Positions 7,969 through 17,234 of a stretch of 64,000 nt of DNA are shown here, in pieces. The DNA comes from Mycolicibacterium moriokaense. GTDB taxonomy: Bacteria; Actinomycetota; Actinomycetes; Mycobacteriales; Mycobacteriaceae. The notes below the pieces were generated by a model. The model was not told the origin of the DNA. It made no database searches and worked only from the letters and a program-made list of their open reading frames with translations. Location: positions 62,001 through 126,000 of the forward strand of contig NZ_QQBJ01000001.1 in the NCBI RefSeq assembly GCF_003347205.1, in the 5' to 3' direction. The position numbers and the translations under genes were made by a program. The first letter of the stretch is position 1. Each line of letters opens with the position of its first letter.

Positions 7969-9563
7969 GAGTCCTGGAAGGTAGCAACCGCGTCCGCAAC
8001 GGGTTGATGGGCATCCTGATCCTGTTGCTCGTCATCGGCGTCGGGCAGAGCTTCGCCAGCGTCCCGGTGTTGTTCGCGCAGCCGACCTACTACGCCTACT
8101 TCTCCGACACCGGCGGACTGAACGGTGGCGACAAGGTCCGCATCGCGGGCGTCGACGTCGGCCTCGTGAAGTCCTTCGAGATCGAGGGCGACAAGGTCAG
8201 GATCGGCTACCAGCTCAACGGCACCCAGATCGGCACCGACAGCCGGGCGGCCATCCGCACCGACACCATCCTCGGCCGCAAGACGCTCGAGATCGAGCCG
8301 CGCGGCACAACGGCGCTGCGCGCCAACGATGCGCTGCCGCTGGGCCAGACCACCACGCCCTACCAGATCTACGACGCGTTCTTCGACGTGACGAAGGCGG
8401 CCTCGGGCTGGGACACCGAGACGGTGAAGCGGTCGCTGAACGTGCTCTCGGAGACCATCGACCAGACCTATCCGCACCTGAGCGCCGCGCTGGACGGTGT
8501 CGCGCGGTTCTCCGACACCATCGGCAAGCGCGACGAAGAGGTCCGCCAGCTGCTGGCCAACGCCAACAAGATCGCCGGTGTGCTCGGCAACCGGTCGGAG
8601 CAGATCAACGCGCTGCTGACCAACGCGCAGACGCTGCTGGCCGCGGTCAACGAGCGCAGCTACGCGGTGAGCATGCTGCTGGAGCGGGTCAGCCAGTTCT
8701 CGGCGCAGGTGTCGGGCTTCGTCAAGGACAATCCGAACCTCAACCATGTGCTCACGCAGCTCAGCGACATCAGCGACATCCTCAAGGACCGCAAGTTCGA
8801 CCTCGTCGACACCCTGTCCACGCTGAGCAAGTTCACCGCGTCGCTGGCCGAGGCCATCGCGTCCGGTCCGTTCTTCAAGGTGATGCTCGTCAACCTGCTG
8901 CCGCCGTGGCTGCTGCAGCCGTTCGTCGACTCCGCGTTCAAGCAGCGCGGCATCGACCCCGAGGAGTTCTGGCGCAACGCGGGCCTGCCCGCCTGGCGGT
9001 TCCCGGACCCGAACGGCGCCCGCTTCCCGAACGGCGCACCCGCACCAGGACCGGAGGTGGCCGAAGGCACGCCGGAGAATCCCGGGCCCGCGGTGGTCGC
9101 CGGTCATCCGTGCTCGTACACGCCGACCGCCGAAGGGCTGCCGCGGCCGGGCGACCCGCTGCCGTGCTCGCACCTGCCGACCGGCCCGTTCGGCCCCAAC
9201 CCGTACTCGAATCCGCCGGGGCAGGACTACAACACGCTGCCCGACGTGGCGACGTCGCCGCCGAACCCCGACGGCCCCGGCTTCACGCCGGGTGTGCCGG
9301 CCGCCGCCATCCCTGGCCAGATGCCGCCCGACATGGGTGGGGCGCCCGCGCCGTTGCCGCCCGCCCCGCCCGGCGCCCGCACGGTGCCGGTGGGTCCGCT
9401 GCCTCCGCAGGGACCGGACTTCACCCCGGGCATCGCTCCGCTGCCGCCCGCGCTGAACGGGCCGCCGCCACCGCCGGGGCCGGGTCCGCAGCTTCCGCCT
9501 GCTGACACGCCGCCGCTGCCGGGCAACCCGCCGTACCTTCCACCTGGTTCGCAGAACGGGTAG
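7965..9563 (+). CDS. mce1C: Mce-family protein Mce1C with proline-rich tail
   Basis: 532 residues. Membrane anchor at about residues 14-34, MCE domain next (GGLNGGDKVRIAGVDVGLV), helical tunnel segment to about residue 310, then a proline/glycine-rich low-complexity tail of roughly 180 residues (from about 350) with repeated PPxP-type motifs. Such tails are usual for MceC/MceD and may thread through the outer envelope; their function is not established. ATG at 7965 overlaps the mce1B stop. The tail is the main reason for the length difference from MceA/B. Confidence 0.92.
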   Translation: MRVLEGSNRVRNGLMGILILLLVIGVGQSFASVPVLFAQPTYYAYFSDTGGLNGGDKVRIAGVDVGLVKSFEIEGDKVRIGYQLNGTQIGTDSRAAIRTDTILGRKTLEIEPRGTTALRANDALPLGQTTTPYQIYDAFFDVTKAASGWDTETVKRSLNVLSETIDQTYPHLSAALDGVARFSDTIGKRDEEVRQLLANANKIAGVLGNRSEQINALLTNAQTLLAAVNERSYAVSMLLERVSQFSAQVSGFVKDNPNLNHVLTQLSDISDILKDRKFDLVDTLSTLSKFTASLAEAIASGPFFKVMLVNLLPPWLLQPFVDSAFKQRGIDPEEFWRNAGLPAWRFPDPNGARFPNGAPAPGPEVAEGTPENPGPAVVAGHPCSYTPTAEGLPRPGDPLPCSHLPTGPFGPNPYSNPPGQDYNTLPDVATSPPNPDGPGFTPGVPAAAIPGQMPPDMGGAPAPLPPAPPGARTVPVGPLPPQGPDFTPGIAPLPPALNGPPPPPGPGPQLPPADTPPLPGNPPYLPPGSQNG

Positions 9564-9573
9564 GGGGAGAGAC

Positions 9574-11211
9574 ATGTCAACGATCTTCAATGTGCGAAAC
9601 CTGAAGCTGCCGAACGTATCCCGGACAGCTGTCATCGTCGGGGCGCTGGTCTTGGTGCTGGCCCTGATCGGCGGCATCGTCGGCTGGCAGCTCTACAAGA
9701 AGCTGACCACCAACAGCGTCGTCGCCTACTTCCCGCAGACGCTGGCGCTGTATCCCGGCGACAAGGTCCAGATCATGGGCGTCAAGGTCGGCTCGATCGA
9801 CGCGATCGAGCCCGCCGGCGACAAGATGAAGGTCACCTTCCACTACGAGAACAAGTACAAGGTGCCCGCCGACGCCACGGCGTCGATCCTGAACCCGAGC
9901 CTGGTCGCGTCGCGCACCATCCAGCTGTCGCCGCCCTACACCGGCGGGCCCGAGATGGAGAACAACGCGACCATCCCGCTGGACCGCACCCAGGTGCCCG
10001 TCGAGTACGACGAGCTTCGCGACTCGATCAACCGGATCCTCACCGATCTCGGCCCCACCAAGGAGCAGCCCAAGGGCCCGTTCGGCGACATCATCGAGTC
10101 GTTCTCCGACGGCCTGGCCGGCAAGGGCGACCAGATCAACAAGACGCTGAGCGGCCTGTCCGAGGCGGTCACCACCCTCAATGAGGGCCGCGGCGACTTC
10201 TTCGCGGTGGTCAAGAGCCTGGCGCTGTTCGTCAACGCGCTGTACAAGAGCGATCAGCAGTTCGTGGCGTTGAACAACGACCTGGCCCAGTTCACGAACT
10301 CGTTCACCAACACCGACAACGAACTGGCCAACGCGCTGCGGGACCTGAACGACCTGCTGACCACCACCCGCCAGTTCATCGGCGAGAACGGCAAAGTGCT
10401 GGCCCACGACGTCAACAACCTCGCCGAGGTGACCAACGCGATCCTGCAGCCGGAGCCGCTCAACGGCCTCGAGACCGGTCTGCACGTGTTCCCCAACCTC
10501 GGCGCGAACCTGATGAACATCACCTCGCCGAACGCGGGTGGCATCGTCAGCCTGCCGGTCATCTCGAACTTCGCGAACCCGATCCAGTTCATCTGCAGCT
10601 CGATCCAGGCGGGTAGCAGGCTCGGCTATCAGGAGTCGGCGGAGCTGTGCGCGCAGTACCTGGCGCCGATCCTGGACGCCATCAAGTTCAACTACCCGCC
10701 GATCGGCATCAACGAGTTCGTCGGCGCCATGACGCTGCCGAAGGAGATCTCCTACTCCGAGCCCCGGCTGCAGCCCGCGCCGGGATACAAGGACACCACG
10801 GTGCCCGGCATCTGGTCACGGGACACGTTGTTCTCGCACGGCAACCACGAACCGGGCTGGGTCGCCGCACCGGGCATGCAGGGCATCGAGGTGCAGCCGC
10901 ACACCGAGCGCAACCTGACGCCTGAGTGCCTGGCCGAACTCCTGGGCGGACCCGACTGTGTGATCCCCGGTGCGCCACCGGCGTTCGGCGTCAACGACGG
11001 CAGGCTGCCAGGGCCGCCGAACGCCTACGACGAGACGAACCCGCTGCCGCCGCCGTGGTACCCGCAACCTGGGCCGCCTCCGGGCCCGGCACCGGGGGTC
11101 ATCCCGGGTGACCCGCCGAGTCCGCTCGCTGCCATCGCGCCGGCGCCTGCCGCCGCGCCTGCGGCCGCACCGGCCGGACCACCGCTGCCCGCCGAAGCAG
11201 GAGGGGGCTAA
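9574..11211 (+). CDS. mce1D: Mce-family protein Mce1D
   Basis: 545 residues with a good ribosome site (GGGGGAGAG) before the ATG at 9574. Layout: anchor (about 16-38), MCE domain (LYPGDKVQIMGVKVGSI), helical tunnel segment to about residue 290, then a Cys-containing region and a proline/alanine-rich tail of about 60 residues. It is a subunit of the Mce1 lipid channel. Its stop TAA shares a base with the mce1E ATG, so translation is coupled. Confidence 0.93.
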   Translation: MSTIFNVRNLKLPNVSRTAVIVGALVLVLALIGGIVGWQLYKKLTTNSVVAYFPQTLALYPGDKVQIMGVKVGSIDAIEPAGDKMKVTFHYENKYKVPADATASILNPSLVASRTIQLSPPYTGGPEMENNATIPLDRTQVPVEYDELRDSINRILTDLGPTKEQPKGPFGDIIESFSDGLAGKGDQINKTLSGLSEAVTTLNEGRGDFFAVVKSLALFVNALYKSDQQFVALNNDLAQFTNSFTNTDNELANALRDLNDLLTTTRQFIGENGKVLAHDVNNLAEVTNAILQPEPLNGLETGLHVFPNLGANLMNITSPNAGGIVSLPVISNFANPIQFICSSIQAGSRLGYQESAELCAQYLAPILDAIKFNYPPIGINEFVGAMTLPKEISYSEPRLQPAPGYKDTTVPGIWSRDTLFSHGNHEPGWVAAPGMQGIEVQPHTERNLTPECLAELLGGPDCVIPGAPPAFGVNDGRLPGPPNAYDETNPLPPPWYPQPGPPPGPAPGVIPGDPPSPLAAIAPAPAAAPAAAPAGPPLPAEAGGG

Positions 11212-12362
11212 TGCGCACCCGTAAGTGGAGCCGCATCGCCCGCCGCGCGGGTGGACTGCTGGCGGTCGCGTTGGTGATGACCTCCTGCAGCAGCTGGCGT
11301 GGCATCTCGAACGTGCCACTGCCCGGCGGCCCGGGCACCGGCTCGGACCACATGACGGTCTACGTGCAGATGCCGGATACGTTGGCGCTCAACGTCAACA
11401 GCCGGGTGCGCGTCGCCGACGTCTATGTCGGGCGGGTGCGATCGATCGAGCTGAAGAACTGGGTCGCCACGCTGACGCTGGATCTCGAGCCCAACGTCAA
11501 GCTGCCGGAGAACGCGTTGGCCAAGATCGGCCAGACCAGCCTGCTGGGTAGCCAGCACGTGCAGTTGGACCCGCCGCCGGACCCATCGGCGCAGATGCTC
11601 AAGAGCGGCGACACCATTCCGTTGAAGAACTCGTCGGCGTTCCCGACCACCGAGCGGGTGCTGGCCAGCATCGCCACCATCGTGCGGGGCGGCGGCATCT
11701 CGAACCTCGAGGTGATCCAGACCGAGGTGAACAACCTGCTGACGGGTCGGGCCGACCAGATCCGCGAGTTCCTGAACCGGCTGGACACCTTCACCGACGA
11801 GCTCAACAGGCAGCGAGACGACATCACCAGGGCGATCGACTCGACCAACCGGTTGCTGTCCATCGTCGGTCAGCGGACGAACACACTGGATCGGGTGCTG
11901 ACCGAATTTCCGCCGCTGATCAAGCATTTCGCCGACACGCGTGACTTGTTCGCCGACGCGGTCGTGTCGCTGGGACGCATCAGCAGCGCCGCCGACGACG
12001 CGCTGGGCCCGACGAGCGCCAACCTGCACACCAACCTGCAGAATCTGCAGCGCCCGCTGAAGCAACTCAGCAAGGCCTCGCCGTATCTGCTGGGCGCGCT
12101 CAAGCTGTTGCTCACCGCACCGTTCTCCATCGAGAACGTGCCGAAGGTGGTGCGCGGCGACTACATCAACGTGTCGCTCAACGTCGACCTGACGCTCAGC
12201 GCGCTGGACAACGGCATCCTGACCGGCACCGGTGTGTCGGGCATGCTGAGGGCGCTGGAGCAGGCATGGGGCCGCGACCCGGCCACGATGATCCCGGATG
12301 TGCGGTTCACGCCGAACCCGCACGACGCACCGGGCGGACCGCTGGTGGAAAGGGGTGAGTGA
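11211..12362 (+). CDS. mce1E: Mce-family lipoprotein Mce1E (LprK)
   Basis: 383 residues. It has a lipoprotein signal peptide: hydrophobic stretch GGLLAVALVMTSC with the lipidated cysteine at residue 26. MceE proteins are the lipid-anchored subunit of the hexamer, and the M. tuberculosis homologue is LprK. The MCE domain follows (LALNVNSRVRVADVYVGRV), then the helical tunnel segment. There is no proline-rich tail. It sits three bases upstream of mce1F. Confidence 0.93.
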   Translation: MRTRKWSRIARRAGGLLAVALVMTSCSSWRGISNVPLPGGPGTGSDHMTVYVQMPDTLALNVNSRVRVADVYVGRVRSIELKNWVATLTLDLEPNVKLPENALAKIGQTSLLGSQHVQLDPPPDPSAQMLKSGDTIPLKNSSAFPTTERVLASIATIVRGGGISNLEVIQTEVNNLLTGRADQIREFLNRLDTFTDELNRQRDDITRAIDSTNRLLSIVGQRTNTLDRVLTEFPPLIKHFADTRDLFADAVVSLGRISSAADDALGPTSANLHTNLQNLQRPLKQLSKASPYLLGALKLLLTAPFSIENVPKVVRGDYINVSLNVDLTLSALDNGILTGTGVSGMLRALEQAWGRDPATMIPDVRFTPNPHDAPGGPLVERGE

Positions 12363-12365
12363 GCA

Positions 12366-13913
12366 GTGTTGACACGGTTCATCAAGTTCCAGCTGATCCT
12401 GTTCACCATCCTGACGATCCTGGCGCTGGTCGTGTTGGGCTGGTACTACCTGCGGGTGCCCAGCCTGGTCGGGATCGGGCAGTACAAGCTCTACGCCGAC
12501 CTGCCCCGCTCCGGCGGCCTGTACGACACCGCCAACGTCACCTATCGCGGCACCCAGATCGGCAAGGTGACCGCCGTGGAGCCGACCGAGAACGGCGCCA
12601 GGGCGACGATGAGCATCGACAACCGCTACAAGATCCCGGCGGACGCGACGGCCAACGTGCACTCCGTCTCGGCGATCGGCGAGCAGTACCTCGACCTGGT
12701 GTCGACGGGCAACCCGGGCCAGTACCTGAGCAACGGGCAGACGATCGCCACCGGCACGGTGCCCAGCGAGGTGGGGCCAGCGCTGGATGCGGCGAACCGG
12801 GGCCTGGCGGTGCTGCCGAAGGAGAAGATCGATTCTCTGCTCACCGAAACGTCAAAGGCCGTAGGCGGATTGGGCCCGAATCTGCAACGTCTGGTGGACG
12901 GCACGACGAACCTCGCGCAGGGGTTCCAGGAGAACCTGCCGCAGATCAACGACATCATCACGAACTCGACGCCGATCCTGCAGAGCCAGGCCGACTCGGG
13001 GGACAACATCGCGCAGTGGTCGCGCAACCTGAACATCCTTGCGGCGCAGTCCGCGCAGCAGGATCAGGCGCTGCGCAGCGGTCTGCAGCAGGCGGCGCCG
13101 ACGTTGGATCAGGTGGCGGCGACCTTCAGTGACGTCCGCGAGTCGCTTCCGCAGACGTTGGCGAACCTGGAAGTCGTCATCGACATGCTCAAGCGCTACC
13201 ACAAGGGTGTCGAGCAGGCGCTGGTGATCCTGCCCCAAGGCGCGACGGTCGCACAGGCGGGCACGATCTTCGAGAACGAGGGCCTGCTGCACTTCGGCCT
13301 GTCGATCAACCAGCCGCCGCCGTGTCTGACCGGCTTCCTGCCCGCCTCCGAGTGGCGCTCGCCGGCCGACACCTCGATGGCGCCGCTACCCTCGGGCACC
13401 TATTGCAAGATCCCCAAGGACGTGCAGAACGTGGTGCGTGGTGCGCGCAACTATCCGTGCGCCGACGTGCCCGGCAAGCGCGCGGCGACCCCGAAGGAAT
13501 GCCGCAGCAACGAGCCGTACATCCCGCTGGGCACCAACCCCTGGTACGGCGATCCGAACCAGATCGTGAACTGCCCGGCCCCCGCGGCGCGCTGCGACCA
13601 GCCGGTCAAGCCCGGCTACGTGATCCCGGCGCCCACGGTGAACAACGGGACGAACCCGTTGCCCGCAGACCAGTTGCCGCCGGGCGGGTCACCGCAACCT
13701 GTCAGCGACCCGTTGACCCCGCCGAATGCGGGCAGCGTTCAGTGCAGTGGACAACAGCCCAACCCCTGCACGTACACTCCGGCACCAGGCAGTGCGGTCT
13801 ACAGCCCGACAAGCGGTGAGGTCGTTGGGCCCGACGGCGTGAAGTACTCCGTCAGCAATTCGAAGAACCCAGGAGACGACGGATGGAAGGAGATGCTGGC
13901 ACCCGCCAGCTGA
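12366..13913 (+). CDS. mce1F: Mce-family protein Mce1F
   Basis: 515 residues from the GTG at 12366. N-terminal membrane anchor (about residues 4-28), MCE domain (SGGLYDTANVTYRGTQIGKV, about 45-64), helical tunnel region, and a C-terminal extension with paired cysteines (CLTGF, CKIPK, CADVPG, CRSNEPY, NCPAPAARCDQP) that may form disulfides in the periplasm. It is the last Mce subunit of the operon. Its 3' end overlaps the first mce-associated gene by 31 bases. Confidence 0.92.
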   Translation: MLTRFIKFQLILFTILTILALVVLGWYYLRVPSLVGIGQYKLYADLPRSGGLYDTANVTYRGTQIGKVTAVEPTENGARATMSIDNRYKIPADATANVHSVSAIGEQYLDLVSTGNPGQYLSNGQTIATGTVPSEVGPALDAANRGLAVLPKEKIDSLLTETSKAVGGLGPNLQRLVDGTTNLAQGFQENLPQINDIITNSTPILQSQADSGDNIAQWSRNLNILAAQSAQQDQALRSGLQQAAPTLDQVAATFSDVRESLPQTLANLEVVIDMLKRYHKGVEQALVILPQGATVAQAGTIFENEGLLHFGLSINQPPPCLTGFLPASEWRSPADTSMAPLPSGTYCKIPKDVQNVVRGARNYPCADVPGKRAATPKECRSNEPYIPLGTNPWYGDPNQIVNCPAPAARCDQPVKPGYVIPAPTVNNGTNPLPADQLPPGGSPQPVSDPLTPPNAGSVQCSGQQPNPCTYTPAPGSAVYSPTSGEVVGPDGVKYSVSNSKNPGDDGWKEMLAPAS

Positions 13914-14566
13914 ACCCCACCGATGCTGAGGACACGCCAGACCATTCGGTAGCGGTATCCGAACAAGAGCAGCAAGACCAGGACCAGCCCGATCCCGTCG
14001 TTGAGGTAGCCGATGAGGCAGCCCGAGACGCGGAGCAGCCCGACGCCCCGGACGCCGATCGTCGGCCGCCGCGGCTGGGCCGGGGCTGGATGGCCGCGAT
14101 CTGTGCGGGGTTGGTCGCGCTGACCATCGCCGCGGTCGTCGGCGGGGTGCTGCTCGTCAGGGAGAACCGGGGCATCGAACAGGCCGCGAGCGAAGACGCG
14201 GCCGCGTTGCAGGCCGCCAAGGACTGCGTAACGGCATTGCAGGCCCCGGACACGGCCGCGATGTCGGCGGCCCAGATGAAGATCATGGAGTGCTCCACGG
14301 GCGCGTTCGGGGCGCAGGCGTCGACGTTCGGCGGCATCCTCGTCGAGGCCTATCAGGCCGCGAACGTCAAGGTCGAGGTGTCCGACATGCGGGCGGCGGT
14401 CGAGCGCCACGACCCGAACGGCTCCATCGACGTCCTGGTGGCGGTGCGGATCAAAGTCACCAACTCCGATGTCAAAGACCAGGAGTCGGGCTATCGCCTC
14501 CGGGTGACGATGACCAAGGACCAGGGCCAGTACCGGATCGACAAGATGGAACAGGTCACGTCGTGA
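13883..14566 (+). CDS. Mce-associated membrane protein, Rv0175 type
   Basis: 227 residues. An acidic, Asp/Glu/Pro-rich cytosolic segment (1-55) is followed by one membrane helix (about 70-92, AAICAGLVALTIAAVVGGVLL) and an extracytoplasmic domain typical of Mce-associated (Mas) proteins, which are related to the NTF2/VirB8 fold. Mas proteins are thought to stabilise or regulate the Mce complex. It begins inside the end of mce1F and its stop overlaps the next GTG by four bases. Gene order equals Rv0175. Confidence 0.82.
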   Translation: MEGDAGTRQLNPTDAEDTPDHSVAVSEQEQQDQDQPDPVVEVADEAARDAEQPDAPDADRRPPRLGRGWMAAICAGLVALTIAAVVGGVLLVRENRGIEQAASEDAAALQAAKDCVTALQAPDTAAMSAAQMKIMECSTGAFGAQASTFGGILVEAYQAANVKVEVSDMRAAVERHDPNGSIDVLVAVRIKVTNSDVKDQESGYRLRVTMTKDQGQYRIDKMEQVTS

Positions 14567-15540
14567 CGACTGTCCTCGACGCGAGCCCCAACGCCCCGGC
14601 GGACGACGGTTCGCCGACGCAGCAGTTGGCGTCGTGGCCGTCCCGCGCCGGCGCCCTGTGCCTGGACCTGCTGGTCGGTCTCGGCGTGCTCGGCGTCCTG
14701 GTTCCGCTCGTGCTGACCGCGCCGCGGGGCGGCTGGCTCTGGTGGGTCTACATGGCCGTCGCCGCCGTGACGGTGCTGCTGATGCTGGCCAATCGTTGGG
14801 CGTTGCCCGCGCTCACCGGCTGGAGCCTGGGCCGCGCGCTGTTCGGCATCAGGGTCGTCCGGCGCGGCGACGGCGCCGCGGCGGGCTTCGCGCGGCTGTT
14901 GCTGCGCGACCTCGCCCACCTGCTGGACACCGCGGCGCTACTGCTCGGCTGGCTGTGGCCGCTGTGGGATTCGCGCAACCGCACCTTCGCAGATCTGTTG
15001 CTGCGCACCGAGGTTCGCCATGTCGACCGGCCCGAGCGTGATATCCGCCGACTGGCGGCGAAGATTCTGGTGCTGGCCGTGGTGGTGTGCGCGGCGCTGG
15101 TGGCGTTGAACTACGTCGTGGTCTATCGGCAGGAGCGTGCCGTCGATCAGACTCGGCGCGAGATCGCCGAGCAGGGGCCACGGATCGTCGAACAGATGTT
15201 GACGTACAACGTGGACACCCTGGAGGACGACTTCTCCAAGGCCCGCTCGCTTGCCACCGACAGCTACCGCTCGCAGTTGCAGGCTCAGCAGGAGGCGGTG
15301 AAGAAGGCCGGAGCCACCACCAACGAGTACTGGGCAGTGAGCAGTGCGGTGTTGTCCGCCGAGCCGGAGAAGGCGGCGATGCTGCTGGCCATGCAGGGCC
15401 AGCGCGGCGCCACCCCGGAGGACCTGCGGTTCATCACCGCCACGGTGCGGGTGGAGTTCGACAAGTCGCGTGACGGGCAGTGGCGGGTGTCGAATCTCAG
15501 TGTCCTGAAGAAGCCGATGACTGGGCAGGCGTCGCAATGA
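14563..15540 (+). CDS. RDD-domain Mce-associated membrane protein, Rv0176 type
   Basis: 325 residues from the GTG at 14563. The N-terminal half is an RDD domain with membrane helices (about residues 28-50, 60-75, 110-130), including WPSRAGALCLDLLVG and the characteristic R..D..D pattern (RLLLRDLAHLLD, SRNRTFADLL). A further helix (about 165-188) leads to an extracytoplasmic Mas domain (MLTYNVDTLEDDFSKARSL). This fusion of RDD and Mas domains is the same as in Rv0176. It overlaps both neighbours by four bases, so it belongs to the mce1 transcript. Confidence 0.83.
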   Translation: MTTVLDASPNAPADDGSPTQQLASWPSRAGALCLDLLVGLGVLGVLVPLVLTAPRGGWLWWVYMAVAAVTVLLMLANRWALPALTGWSLGRALFGIRVVRRGDGAAAGFARLLLRDLAHLLDTAALLLGWLWPLWDSRNRTFADLLLRTEVRHVDRPERDIRRLAAKILVLAVVVCAALVALNYVVVYRQERAVDQTRREIAEQGPRIVEQMLTYNVDTLEDDFSKARSLATDSYRSQLQAQQEAVKKAGATTNEYWAVSSAVLSAEPEKAAMLLAMQGQRGATPEDLRFITATVRVEFDKSRDGQWRVSNLSVLKKPMTGQASQ

Positions 15541-16088
15541 GCCCACGCCGCAAGATCGATGCCGACGAGCCGGAGCTCTACTCGGCTCCCCCGCCGAAAC
15601 CGCCACGCCGGTGGGGCCTTCCGCTGGTGGCGACCGTGGCCGGTGCGCTGATCGCCGCCGCGATCACCGCTAGCGCGCTGATGCTGGTGTCGCATGAAAC
15701 CGACCGTCGGATCCAGGTGAGGGACGCCGACGTGCTCGGCTATGTCCGGTCGTTCATGACGACATACACGACGCTGGACCCGTTCCAGGCCAACTACTAC
15801 GGCGACCGGATCCAGTCGCAGGCCACCGGGGACTTCGCGAAGACGTTCAAGGACCGCCTCAACGAGATCCTGGTGCAGGTGGCCCGCGCGGAACCGACGC
15901 AGGGCGACGTCGTCGAGGCCGGAGTGCAGCGCTGGAACGACGACGGCAGCGCCGATGTCCTTGTCGCGACCAAGATCTCGAGCAAAGGCCCGCAGGGGAA
16001 CACCATCGAGAGCGGAAACCGTTGGGTGGTAACGGCAAAGAAGGAAGGGCAGCTGTGGAAGATCAGCCAACTGATTCAGGTGATCTGA
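15537..16088 (+). CDS. Mce-associated membrane protein, Rv0177 type
   Basis: 183 residues. Short cytosolic tail rich in Pro/Lys/Arg, one membrane helix (about residues 30-52, LVATVAGALIAAAITASALML), and a Mas/VirB8-like extracytoplasmic domain with the motif YVRSFMTTYTTLDPFQANYYGDRI. ATG overlaps the previous stop (ATGA). It is presumably an accessory factor of the Mce1 transporter; no catalytic motif is visible. Confidence 0.82.
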   Translation: MSPRRKIDADEPELYSAPPPKPPRRWGLPLVATVAGALIAAAITASALMLVSHETDRRIQVRDADVLGYVRSFMTTYTTLDPFQANYYGDRIQSQATGDFAKTFKDRLNEILVQVARAEPTQGDVVEAGVQRWNDDGSADVLVATKISSKGPQGNTIESGNRWVVTAKKEGQLWKISQLIQVI

Positions 16089-17188
16089 CCACGGATGCGG
16101 CCTCGGAGTCGGCCACGCCTCGTGGTCGACACCGCATGCCCAGCGGCAAGAGGCGCCGCGCACCGAAGGCCGAGCCGGAAGCGCAGGATTCACCGGACAC
16201 GCCGAAAGATGCCTCCGCGGCGGAAGAGTCTGCCGCGGAGGAGCCGACCGAGCCGCCTGTCATGGACGAGCCCGCCGCGGCAGAGTCGGCAACGGAGGAG
16301 TCGGCCGCGGAGGAACCGGCGGCTGAAGCGCCCCCCACGGAGGAGCCCGTCGCCGCGGAGCCTGTCGCGGAGCCGGCTGAGCGGGGCCGACGCTGGAACC
16401 TGTTGCGGCGCCGCAAGAACCAGCCCGACGCCGTGGTATCCGACGCCGTGGTGCCCGATGCTGCGGTGCCCGACGCTGTGGTGCCCGACGCCCGTGCCGA
16501 AACCGACGACTCGGCACCGGCGGACGAAGACACCGCGGATGACACCGCGGACGAGCCGGCCGCCACGGCGGCAGAGACCGACGACGAGGCGAGCCCCGGG
16601 AACTCCGCGGACGACGCCGTGGATGAGGCCGACGAGCCTGCGGAAGCGGAACTCGTTCTGGTTCCGCACCGCCCGGCGGGCAAGCGCCTGAAGATCGCCG
16701 CCGCGGCGGCCGCCGCGCTGTTCGTGGCCGGCGGCGCCTTCCTGGGCGCGACGGCGCAGCCGGTGATCGCCAACCGTGCGCTGGTCGAGACCAAGCTGGA
16801 CATCGCCCGCACCGCGGCGAACGCGATCACCACGCTGTGGTCGTACACGCCGGAGAACATGGACACGCTCGCCGACCGCTCGGCGCACTTCCTCACCGGT
16901 GACTTCGCCTTCCAATATCGCAAGTTCATCGACTCGATCGCGGCGACCAACAAGCAGGCGCAGGTCACCAACACCACCTCGGTGCTCGGGACGGCGGTCG
17001 AATCCGTCAGTCAATCGGAGGCCTCGGCGATTGTGTACACGAACTCCGTTGCCACCAGCCCGGTGTCGAAGAACATCCCGTCGCTGCGGTATCTGTCCTA
17101 CCGGTTGGAGATGCAGCGCGATCACTCCGACTGGCGGATCACCCGGATGACGACCATCACGACGCTGGATCTGACCCCGCAGCTGTAG
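16055..17188 (+). CDS. Mce-associated protein with acidic repeat region, Rv0178 type
   Basis: 377 residues from a GTG at 16055 preceded by an AAGGAAGGG ribosome site, overlapping the previous gene by 34 bases. Residues 1-205 are low complexity, dominated by Glu/Ala/Pro/Asp with short repeats of the types AAEEPAAE and PDAVVPDA. Then come one membrane helix (about 225-248, IAAAAAAALFVAGGAFLGATAQ) and a Mas domain (ENMDTLADRSAHFLTGDFAFQYR). Compared with Rv0178 the acidic cytosolic region is clearly expanded. It closes the mce1 operon. Confidence 0.8.
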   Translation: MEDQPTDSGDLTTDAASESATPRGRHRMPSGKRRRAPKAEPEAQDSPDTPKDASAAEESAAEEPTEPPVMDEPAAAESATEESAAEEPAAEAPPTEEPVAAEPVAEPAERGRRWNLLRRRKNQPDAVVSDAVVPDAAVPDAVVPDARAETDDSAPADEDTADDTADEPAATAAETDDEASPGNSADDAVDEADEPAEAELVLVPHRPAGKRLKIAAAAAAALFVAGGAFLGATAQPVIANRALVETKLDIARTAANAITTLWSYTPENMDTLADRSAHFLTGDFAFQYRKFIDSIAATNKQAQVTNTTSVLGTAVESVSQSEASAIVYTNSVATSPVSKNIPSLRYLSYRLEMQRDHSDWRITRMTTITTLDLTPQL

Positions 17189-17221
17189 GGCGGACTGGTG
17201 GGTGGCGCGCCCGCCGGGGAC

Positions 17222-17234
17222 TAAGGTCACCGCT
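17222..17234 (+). promoter_or_regulatory. Leaderless promoter of the SDR gene
   Basis: TAAGGT at 17222-17227 matches the mycobacterial TANNNT -10 and ends seven bases before the ATG at 17235, so the mRNA probably starts at the start codon. No ribosome site is present. This suggests the SDR starts its own transcription unit after the mce1 operon. Confidence 0.45.

Noticed and set aside
3997-13913. Assignment of the operon to mce4 (cholesterol import)
   Set aside because: The neighbours are the GntR regulator divergent from fadD5 upstream and Rv0175-0178-type genes downstream, which is the mce1 arrangement. No cholesterol-catabolism genes adjoin.
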